Of a stretch of 64,000 nucleotides of DNA, positions 9,234 through 15,828 are shown one piece after another. The notes below the pieces were generated by a model, which saw nothing but the letters and a program-made list of their open reading frames with translations, did not search any database and had not been told where the DNA came from. The DNA is from Atlanticothrix silvestris CENA357 (GTDB lineage: Bacteria > Cyanobacteriota > Cyanobacteriia > Cyanobacteriales > Nostocaceae). The stretch lies in the NCBI RefSeq assembly GCF_016056295.1, contig NZ_JAECZB010000015.1, forward strand, positions 1-64,000. Reading direction: 5' to 3'. The translations under genes and the position numbers were made by a program. Each line of letters starts with the position of its first letter. Within the stretch, counting starts at the first letter, position 1.

Positions 9234-10607
9234 ATGAACCTTGATTCTCTCATTCGGATTGTGAATCACAAGCTGCGGGAAAATCAAAATCGCTCTCTCA
9301 ATTCCGCAGAAATTTTAATTATTCGAGGTATCTGGCATTATCAGACCTATAGTAGAATTGCTGAGGAGGGTGGCTATAGTACTGGATACTTGACCAATGT
9401 AGTTGCTCCAGAATTGTTTCAACGCCTATCTGCACTAATTGGCCAGCGCATTACTAAAAAAAACTGTCGTCTGTTGCTGGAATCTTATGGTGCTTCTCAA
9501 ACAGTGTCAGTCATCAGCATTCAAAAGCAATCCATAGAATTTCCCTCAGATACTAACCAAGAGTATTCACCTCGCTATCCCAGTGGTTCAGTTCCACTCA
9601 ATTCCTCCTTTTATCTGGAACGCTCTTTTATTGATGAGCAGGTATATGCAGAAATTAGAAAGCCAGGAGCTTTGGTGCGTATTAAGGCTCCTAGAGAAAT
9701 GGGTAAAACTTCACTCATCCTCAGGGCTCTAGACTATGCGGAACGTCAGGGCTATTGTACTGTTAGCCTAAATCTGGAGCAAACTGACCAAGCTATATTG
9801 AGCAATCTGAATCGTTTTTTGCGCTGGCTATGTGCGAACGTCACTAGTCAGCTTGATTTTGATGCCAAACTTGATGATTACTGGGATGAAGATATTGGTA
9901 GCAAAGTCAGCTGTAGTTTATACTTTCGCAATTGTCTACTAGAACGGATTGATTCTCCTTTGGTTTTAGTATTGGATGAAGCGCACCACATTTTTGAGTA
10001 TCCTCAAGTGGCAAAGGATTTTTTACCCCTGCTGCGTTCTTGGTATGAAGAAGCTAAGAGATTGGCTATCTGGCAAAAACTTCGTTTGATTATAGTTCAC
10101 TCGACTGAAATTTATGTGCCGCTGCAACTACAGCAATCTCCCTTTAATGTTGGTTTACCAGTTCAGTTAACCTGCTTCACTTTAAAGCAAGTACAGCAGT
10201 TGGCCCAGCGCTATGGACTGGAATGGACTGATGGAAAAGAAGCTAAACAACTTATGGATATGGTTGGGGGACATCCTGCATTGGTAAATATAGCACTATA
10301 CCACCTGAACCGCGGGGAAATAACACTCCCACAATTACTAAAAACTGCACCAACATCTACAGGAATTTATGTGCATCACTTACAGCGTCATTGGGCGACT
10401 TTGCAAAAACAGCCGGAATTAGCGATCGCTCTTAGTGCTGTGATGAGTACTCGTGAACCTGTATTGTTAGAACCCATCACCGCATATAAGTTGAGTAGTA
10501 TGGGACTAATTAAATTAGCTAATAATAAAGCTACATTTAGTTGTCAGTTATATCGGCACTATTTTCAGCGGGATTTCCTTCCTGAAGAGAGACAAATATT
10601 AGTATAA
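9234..10607 (+). CDS. HTH plus AAA-like (AAA_35) ATPase of vWA-MoxR-associated type
   Basis: The 457-residue protein has an N-terminal helix-turn-helix-like domain at about residues 1-85. There, SLNSAEILIIRGIW and YSRIAEEGGYSTGYL resemble the N-terminal domain of vWA-MoxR-associated proteins of cyanobacterial conflict systems. An AAA-like P-loop domain follows from about 115. Walker A is APREMGKTS (152-160) and Walker B is LVLVLDEAHH with D248 and E249. In this superfamily the ATPase acts as a regulatory switch that relays a signal to effector or transcription modules. No effector domain is fused at the C-terminus. A weak start context is used: ATG after GAGCCTCT. Confidence 0.8.
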   Translation: MNLDSLIRIVNHKLRENQNRSLNSAEILIIRGIWHYQTYSRIAEEGGYSTGYLTNVVAPELFQRLSALIGQRITKKNCRLLLESYGASQTVSVISIQKQSIEFPSDTNQEYSPRYPSGSVPLNSSFYLERSFIDEQVYAEIRKPGALVRIKAPREMGKTSLILRALDYAERQGYCTVSLNLEQTDQAILSNLNRFLRWLCANVTSQLDFDAKLDDYWDEDIGSKVSCSLYFRNCLLERIDSPLVLVLDEAHHIFEYPQVAKDFLPLLRSWYEEAKRLAIWQKLRLIIVHSTEIYVPLQLQQSPFNVGLPVQLTCFTLKQVQQLAQRYGLEWTDGKEAKQLMDMVGGHPALVNIALYHLNRGEITLPQLLKTAPTSTGIYVHHLQRHWATLQKQPELAIALSAVMSTREPVLLEPITAYKLSSMGLIKLANNKATFSCQLYRHYFQRDFLPEERQILV

Positions 10608-10823
10608 ATTTTCTAATAAAATCGTTGTCTTAATGAGCTTGTTAATTCGTTTCAATATTTTCTTGTCTTGCTATTTGCCAATTATAGATAATCATTCCAA
10701 GTTTTATCTGTTCATACTTATACTGTTTGTTGCACAAGTATAGCAACAAATATACTAAGCAATCCTCAGTATCACTACCACCGTCCATTTGTTGATATCA
10801 CGTTATTTATCTTTTTAACTATA

Positions 10824-10859
10824 AAAACCTCATATAAAACCTCATATAAAACCTCATAT
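10824..10859. repeat. perfect tandem triplication of a 12-bp unit
   Basis: AAAACCTCATAT occurs three times head to tail without a mismatch at 10824-10835, 10836-10847 and 10848-10859. There are no spacers, so it is not a CRISPR. It may be a slippage product or iterated binding sites. Confidence 0.9.
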
Positions 10860-11269
10860 TTAAGTTATTTAAAATTCCAAAAAGCTCATATTCAATCAAA
10901 TATAAAAAAATGTATCTTTTGCATATTTTCGTATTGTGCAATAATAAAAAAACGATATAATAATCTGTGGTTAAGTCAACTTAAATTTGTATTTTTTTAC
11001 GTAATTAGCAGAGATTGATATCTGTAAACTAGATAAATATTGACCAAACCTTTTAGGAAAGGTGTATTTTAAGTATGCATTTTAATATTCGTGCTAGTTT
11101 GAGTTTAGCGATCCGGACACTCTAAATATTAGGAATAATTAATGAATTAAAACAACAACTACATGTTGCTAATTCAGAAATAAGTGATATGTTCGTAGAT
11201 TTATGATGGAAATTAAAATGATGTTTTAAATGTCTTTAGTGATGTATCGAATACTTTTATATCCCCCTA

Positions 11270-11500
11270 AATTCTCCTTTTTAAGGGGAGCCGGCGCGAA
11301 ACTTTTCAAGAAAGCGATCGCACAGTGAAGCACGAGTCCGTGAGTGTCTAGGGTCTCTCCCTCCGGGTGACGCTCTCTAAGAGACGCTAAAAGCGAACGC
11401 AAGCTCGCTAGCGCTACGCTAACAGAAGTTTCAACTCGAAGGGAACCGCCAAGACTTGAGCTTCCTCAGCAAGTGGAGCAAGTGGCGTGGACTGGGGGGA
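11270..11500. repeat. interspersed palindromic repeat block
   Basis: This GC-richer block contains CTCTCTAAGAGACGCT and GCTCGCTAGCGCTACGCTAA words, typical of palindromic interspersed repeats in Nostocales genomes. It also contains GCAAGTGGCGTGGA (about 11481-11494), which is shared with the 173-bp element described near 34.7 and 37.5 kb. It ends about 90 bases before the methyltransferase start and contrasts sharply with the AT-rich DNA on its left. Confidence 0.6.
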
Positions 11501-11571
11501 TCAATAAGTACATAAAGTCACAACCAATTACTTTTCAAACAACCCATAACTGAGTAAAACCTTCTTAAAGT

Positions 11572-11580
11572 GAGGAGGAA
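11572..11580 (+). promoter_or_regulatory. ribosome binding site deciding the TTG start of the methyltransferase
   Basis: GAGGAGGAA is a near-perfect anti-16S match. It lies seven bases before TTG 11588. A GTG at 11570 overlaps the site itself, so it cannot be the start served by it. Confidence 0.75.
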
Positions 11581-11587
11581 TTTAAAT

Positions 11588-12496
11588 TTGAAAGTTGGTT
11601 CTTTAATTATTGTTGGTACGGGTATTCAATTAGTAGGTCATTTAACTTTAGCTGCAAAAGCCTGGATTGAGCAGGCTGATAAGGTTTTGTTTGCAGTAGC
11701 TGACCCAATCACCGCAAAATGGCTGCGATCGCTTAATGCTACGGCAGAAGCACTGCCTTACAACAAAAATCTTAAGCGGCGTAAAAAGACCTACAGTGAA
11801 ATGGTCGAGAGAATGCTGATTGGAGTTCGTCAGGGGTTAAACGTTTGTGTTGTTTTCTACGGACATCCTGGTGTCTTTGCTGATCCAGCACATCAAGCAA
11901 TCAAACAGGCGCGTAGTGAAGGTTTCACAGCACAAATGCTCCCTGGAATTTCTGCCGAAGATTGCCTATACGCTGATCTTGGTCTTGATCCCGGACGTAA
12001 TGGTTGTCAGAGTTTTGAAGCCACAGACTTTTTAATCCGACATCGCAGATTTGATCCCACTAGCGCGTTGATTTTGTGGCAGATTGCAATGGTCGGTAAT
12101 CTTGGTTTTTACAAAGAAGGGGAACATTTACATGGACTAACAGTGTTAGCTGAAGTTTTGGCAACACACTATAGTTTTGACCATGAGGTGATTGTTTACC
12201 AAGCAGCAGTTTATTACCCAGTTTGCGAGCCGACAATCCAACGGATTCCTTTGTTCAGACTGCCAGAAGCCGATGTTACACCGATTTCAACTCTTTATGT
12301 CCCGCCTCAACCCCCAATCACTTTAGATTGTGAAATGATGACCCGTTTGGGTATGTCTTTTGCCAAAGAAACTACAACAGAGCAAGTCAACGGATGGATT
12401 ACTATCAAAAAACTTTGGCTGACATCGACCGAGCGATTGAACAGAAACTCAATGATGCTAAAGTTCTGGCTGATGAAGGAGAAGCCTGTCGGTTGA
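11588..12496 (+). CDS. borosin-type peptide backbone alpha-N-methyltransferase
   Basis: A tetrapyrrole-methylase-fold SAM enzyme of the borosin group, which iteratively methylates backbone amides of a RiPP precursor. Numbered from TTG 11588, the SAM loop is VGTGIQLVGH (9-18). R65 and Y69 lie in RRKKTY and Y91 in VFYGHPGVF; all three sit at a constant offset of 7 from the catalytic R72, Y76 and Y98 of OphMA as I recall them. Further signatures are LPGISAEDCLYADLGLDPG, QSFEATDFLI and ALILWQIAMVG. There is no fused precursor, so it is the split type. About 35 C-terminal residues overlap the next gene in another frame and look non-homologous, so the natural end is probably near base 12,370. A corrin methylase is less likely: the YGHPGVF and SFEAT motifs are borosin-like. 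Confidence 0.87.
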   Translation: MKVGSLIIVGTGIQLVGHLTLAAKAWIEQADKVLFAVADPITAKWLRSLNATAEALPYNKNLKRRKKTYSEMVERMLIGVRQGLNVCVVFYGHPGVFADPAHQAIKQARSEGFTAQMLPGISAEDCLYADLGLDPGRNGCQSFEATDFLIRHRRFDPTSALILWQIAMVGNLGFYKEGEHLHGLTVLAEVLATHYSFDHEVIVYQAAVYYPVCEPTIQRIPLFRLPEADVTPISTLYVPPQPPITLDCEMMTRLGMSFAKETTTEQVNGWITIKKLWLTSTERLNRNSMMLKFWLMKEKPVG

Positions 12497-13281
12497 TGGG
12501 GTATTTAGAAGCAGCCTTAGATAATTTTAACCGCGCCATTGATCTTAACCCCAACTACGCTTGGGCGATCGCTCACCGAGGGGAAACATATCGGCAAATG
12601 AAACGCTACGAAAAAGCCTTAGTTGATTTTAGCCGTTCTCTTACCCTTAAACCAGGACACCCCTGGACGTTAGCACACAGAGGAGCAAGCCACTATAAAT
12701 TAAAGTATTACCATGATGCCTTAGCTGATATTAATCAAGCCATCAACTTACAACCTAACTATCCTTGGGCCCTTGTTTATCGAATTAACCTTCATATCAT
12801 AATGGAGCGTTATGAAGCAGCATTAGTCGATTTTGATCGCGCGATCGCTCTTGACGAGACTATCATTCCTCATTGGCCTGGTGAGCGTGGGCTACTGCTC
12901 AGTTATTTAGGGCGATACTCTGAGGCAATTTCTAGTTGTGAGCAAGGATTGCAGCAAAACCCAAACGATTATGTTACCTCATATACTCTTGCTGTCATTA
13001 AAGCCCAATTGCAGGGTCTGGCAGCAGCACAACTAGAAATAAAAACAACACAAAATATTTTACAAGCAGTAACTAAACGTTCGAGAAATGCTGGCGTTAT
13101 TTACAGATTGGGGGGCTTAGCTGCTCTTGAAGGTGATATAGAACAAGCTTTGAACTATCTTCAACAAGCTATTTTGTTGGACAATGAGCCACTGGAATTA
13201 GCTCGCCGCGACTTAGCTTGGCTAAATTTACGTGATTATCCACGTTTTCAATCATTAATCTACGAAGGAGGATTAACTTGA
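12394..13281 (+). CDS. TPR repeat protein 1 of the borosin cluster
   Basis: The 295-residue protein is almost entirely tetratricopeptide repeats, about six, with the recurring phrase YAWAIAHRGETYR and DFDRAIALD-type second helices. TPR arrays bind peptides or proteins. Here a role as scaffold or precursor carrier is inferred from position only. The ATG at 12394 is favoured over ATG 12496, which overlaps the methyltransferase stop as TGATG: residues before 12496 (ADEGEACRLMGY) form a proper first TPR helix and align with the start of protein 2. This creates a 103-base overlap with the methyltransferase frame. There is no signal peptide. Confidence 0.85.
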   Translation: MDYYQKTLADIDRAIEQKLNDAKVLADEGEACRLMGYLEAALDNFNRAIDLNPNYAWAIAHRGETYRQMKRYEKALVDFSRSLTLKPGHPWTLAHRGASHYKLKYYHDALADINQAINLQPNYPWALVYRINLHIIMERYEAALVDFDRAIALDETIIPHWPGERGLLLSYLGRYSEAISSCEQGLQQNPNDYVTSYTLAVIKAQLQGLAAAQLEIKTTQNILQAVTKRSRNAGVIYRLGGLAALEGDIEQALNYLQQAILLDNEPLELARRDLAWLNLRDYPRFQSLIYEGGLT

Positions 13282-14165
13282 AAAGTTACGGGGAAGCGAT
13301 CGCTAGCCTTAATCAATCAATCAAACATAATCCCAATAACACCGAGGCGATCGCTCATCAAGGGGAAGCCTACCGTTTGGGTAAACAGTATGAAGAGGCT
13401 TTAATATACTTTAACCAAGCGATCGCCCAAAATTCTACCTACGCCTGGGCAATTGCCCACCGAGGAGAAGTTTATCGACTGATGAAACGCTATCCACAAG
13501 CGCTAGCCGATTTTAACCAATCCCTAGAATTAAAACCTGACTATGTTTGGGCGCTTGCTCATCGGGGTGTAACCTACCGCTTGATGGGAAAGCACTATTA
13601 CGAAAAAGCCTTGGCAGATTTTAGCCAAGCAATTGACCTTAACCCTAATTATGCTTGGGCACTTGCCTATCGAGCGCGCCTCTACGATCTGCTTAGACGG
13701 TATGAGGAAGCATTAGTTGATTTCGACAGAGCAATTGTCCTTGATCAAACAGTATTTGACAATTGGCTGAGTGAGCGCGGCTCGCTGCTGAGTTATTGTG
13801 GGCAATACGCTGAGGCGATCGACTGTTGTCAGTTAGCTTTGCAAGAAGATCCAAAGAATCATTTTGCTCTGTATAACATTGCTATATTTCAAGCTCGTTG
13901 GCAAGGATTAGCTGAGGCTAGTACAGATATAGAAAAAGCACGGGCACTATTGTTAACTTTGCGAGACACTCAAGAGCGCGGGATGGTTCTTTATCGATTG
14001 GGAGGACTAGCTGCGATTGAGAATCAGCCAGAGATAGCGTTGAACTATCTCCGAGAAGCGATCTTACTAGATCAAGAGGCGATTGAGTTTGCACGTCATG
14101 ACGTAGCGTGGCTAGAACTACGAAACTCACCGAAGTTTTTAATGTTAATTGCTGAACCCGATTAA
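13278..14165 (+). CDS. TPR repeat protein 2 of the borosin cluster
   Basis: This is a 295-residue paralogue of the preceding TPR protein. It has the same length, the same repeat phrases (YAWAIAHRGEVYRLMKRY, YEEALVDFDRAI) and a matching C-terminal part (YRLGGLAA, ALNYLREAILLDQEA). It starts with TTG, which overlaps the previous stop as TTGA, and GGAGG lies about six bases upstream, so translation is coupled. The pair clearly arose by tandem duplication. Nothing catalytic is visible. Confidence 0.88.
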   Translation: MKSYGEAIASLNQSIKHNPNNTEAIAHQGEAYRLGKQYEEALIYFNQAIAQNSTYAWAIAHRGEVYRLMKRYPQALADFNQSLELKPDYVWALAHRGVTYRLMGKHYYEKALADFSQAIDLNPNYAWALAYRARLYDLLRRYEEALVDFDRAIVLDQTVFDNWLSERGSLLSYCGQYAEAIDCCQLALQEDPKNHFALYNIAIFQARWQGLAEASTDIEKARALLLTLRDTQERGMVLYRLGGLAAIENQPEIALNYLREAILLDQEAIEFARHDVAWLELRNSPKFLMLIAEPD

Positions 14166-14238
14166 TACTCTGTTCGTAGTCAGTACTTGAGTGCTGACTT
14201 GAAGAGTGAAGTTTTTACTACAAAAGCATTTATCTATC

Positions 14239-14245
14239 AAGGAGA
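14239..14245 (+). promoter_or_regulatory. ribosome binding site fixing the ATG of TPR protein 3
   Basis: AAGGAGA lies seven bases before ATG 14253. An in-frame TTG at 14187 has no comparable site, so the shorter product is preferred. Confidence 0.7.
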
Positions 14246-14252
14246 CATAAAA

Positions 14253-15209
14253 ATGGGCAGGAAAGAAGCCATAGCCAAAGCCAGAGAAGGAGAAAATTTT
14301 CGTCTGTTGGCTAGGTACAACCAAGACGAATTTATTAAAGATAATATCGATAGCCTACTTGAACGAGCAGGTCGGTATTTTGAAGAAGCAATTAAAGAAG
14401 ATGATAACTATGCATGGGCTTGGTCTCATTGGGGCGCAACGCTCTCATACCGGGGTGGGACTCTCAAACGCCTAAACGACCAAAAATTTGAGTATTACCA
14501 ACAAGCAGACGAGAAATTTGACCAAGCACTCCAACGAAATCCCAATTATGCTTGGGCTTTGGCACATCGAGGAGAAAATAATACTTGGTGGGCGATCGCA
14601 GAAAGACCCAGGAACGATCAACAAAAAGTCAAAATACTTTTATCTAACGCCAAAACCTATTTAGATAAAGCTATCGATATCGACCCCAGCTATACTTGGG
14701 CTTTTGCCCGCAGAGGCTCTGTGTATAGATTTCTTGGGCATCTCAAAGGAGAGGATAATACACCAGAACAGCCCAATTACGACGAAGCAATCAAAGATTT
14801 CAGTAGAGCGATCGAGTTGAATAGCAAATATGCCTGGGCTATAGCCTTTCGAGCCGCAATTCATCGGCAAAAAGCCAGAGCATTAGAAATCAATGGGAAC
14901 CAAGCAAGTGCCTTGGAACAATGGAAACTAACTTATCTTGATCTCGAAAAGAGTTTAAAGACTTATCTCAACGTTTTTAAACGGCCTGTCGTTTTAGATA
15001 TTGGTGAAGTTTTTCTGCCTCCATCAGCAAGTTTTTTAGCTGCTAATCTCAATCAGCCGACTTTAGCTGCTAATTTGAATCTGTCTCCTTCTGAAAGATA
15101 TGCTAAGTTGGCACATCGCGTTTACGAAGAAGGATACGAGAAAATTAATCCCGAAGAGATCAATCAAGTTTTAACTGCGATCGCCCAAGAGTGGGCTAGC
15201 GTTGACTGA
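14253..15209 (+). CDS. TPR repeat protein 3 of the borosin cluster
   Basis: The 318-residue protein begins MGRKEAIAKAREGE. It shares the repeat phrase NYAWALAHRGENNTWW with the two upstream genes but is otherwise more divergent, with longer loops between repeats. Its C-terminal 90 residues (from about FKRPVVLDIGEVF) are not TPR-like and contain a short internal duplication, SFLAANLNQ and TLAANLNLS. It ends 65 bases before the candidate precursor gene, so enzyme, three TPR proteins and precursor run as one operon. The function is unknown. A role in precursor handling or export control is inference. Confidence 0.85.
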   Translation: MGRKEAIAKAREGENFRLLARYNQDEFIKDNIDSLLERAGRYFEEAIKEDDNYAWAWSHWGATLSYRGGTLKRLNDQKFEYYQQADEKFDQALQRNPNYAWALAHRGENNTWWAIAERPRNDQQKVKILLSNAKTYLDKAIDIDPSYTWAFARRGSVYRFLGHLKGEDNTPEQPNYDEAIKDFSRAIELNSKYAWAIAFRAAIHRQKARALEINGNQASALEQWKLTYLDLEKSLKTYLNVFKRPVVLDIGEVFLPPSASFLAANLNQPTLAANLNLSPSERYAKLAHRVYEEGYEKINPEEINQVLTAIAQEWASVD

Positions 15210-15274
15210 TAAAATAGATTCACTCTTGGAGGTTGTATTAAACTTATTTTCCAATAGTTAGGAGAGATTCCACT

Positions 15275-15538
15275 ATGAGCAGCTTATTCGATTTTCTGAC
15301 CGATATTGCTATTAATCCTAAGCAACAGATAGCATTTGCCCAACAGCCTATTATTCTGACAGATATGCTCGGATTATCTGAAATAGAACAGGCAGTTTTT
15401 GAAAGTAAGAGTAGTAACAAAATTGCAGCTTTGTTTGCTGATGAAACGACTCCATTGGCAGAGATTTGCAATGATCCCAATCCAGAAGATCCTTTTCCCG
15501 ATCCCGACCCCGAACCTGAGCCTTCTAAAGAAGATTAG
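15275..15538 (+). CDS. candidate split-borosin precursor peptide
   Basis: The 87-residue protein has an N-terminal helical domain (MSSLFDFLTDIA to about residue 55). By memory it aligns without gaps to the borosin-binding domain of the Shewanella precursor SonA: MS-L-DF-T at the start, a Pro near 25, GL near 33-34, and Lys then Leu near 49-53. After it comes a 32-residue tail from ADETTPLAEICNDP onward, in which Pro alternates with Asp, Glu, Asn or Phe. The tail is the likely core, though Pro itself cannot be backbone N-methylated. AGGAGAG lies eight bases before the ATG. It is the last gene of the operon and is followed by a strong palindrome. An unrelated small acidic protein remains possible. 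Confidence 0.72.
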   Translation: MSSLFDFLTDIAINPKQQIAFAQQPIILTDMLGLSEIEQAVFESKSSNKIAALFADETTPLAEICNDPNPEDPFPDPDPEPEPSKED

Positions 15539-15661
15539 CTTTGGTTTTATTTCTATCAGCTTCGCCATTGCCAACACTCAATTTAGAAAAACCTCATTTT
15601 CTAGTTGCATGTTTGGTCTAGAAAATATATTTGATTACATCCCACAATCTTGAATCTAACC

Positions 15662-15709
15662 AATATACTAAAAGCTCTGTTATAACAGAGCTTTTAGTAT
15701 ATTTTTAAT
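15662..15709 (+). terminator. rho-independent terminator, perfect 42-base palindrome
   Basis: Bases 15662-15703 form a perfect inverted repeat with 21-base arms containing CTAAAAGCTCTGTTA and its complement, running into a T-rich tract. It sits 123 bases after the precursor stop and closes the borosin operon, separating it from the kinase gene. Confidence 0.88.
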
Positions 15710-15828
15710 ACAAAAATTTTCTAAAAAATATTAAATAGAACTTCTTCTTAATGCGGATTTATTACCACTGGGAGAATTGATTTATATATAGATTATGCAA
15801 CAATTCAAACAATTGGGAGGGTAAATGA

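Larger units (their letters stand above)
10608..11571. other. gene-free region of about 960 bases upstream of the borosin cluster
   Basis: The first 600 bases are very AT-rich and hold a perfect triple 12-mer repeat. From about 11,270 the composition switches to a GC-richer block of Nostoc-type interspersed repeats. Only very short frames are present, for example one of 16 codons at 11,075, and none is convincing. The region probably includes the promoter of the methyltransferase operon, but no clear -10/-35 pair could be chosen. Confidence 0.55.

Noticed and set aside
10824-10859. CRISPR remnant
   Set aside because: Three direct 12-mers with no spacer sequence.
11075-11125. Short frame MHFNIRASLSLAIRTL as a second precursor peptide
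   Set aside because: Only 16 codons, no ribosome binding site, and no resemblance to the borosin-binding domain.
11570-11587. GTG 11570 as methyltransferase start
   Set aside because: The GTG overlaps the ribosome binding site GAGGAGGAA. TTG 11588 lies seven bases after it and gives the family N-terminus.
11588-12496. Corrin or uroporphyrinogen methyltransferase for cobalamin synthesis
   Set aside because: Same fold, and cob genes lie elsewhere in the window. The YGHPGVF, SAEDCLYADLG and SFEAT motifs with the Arg/Tyr/Tyr set fit borosin enzymes instead.
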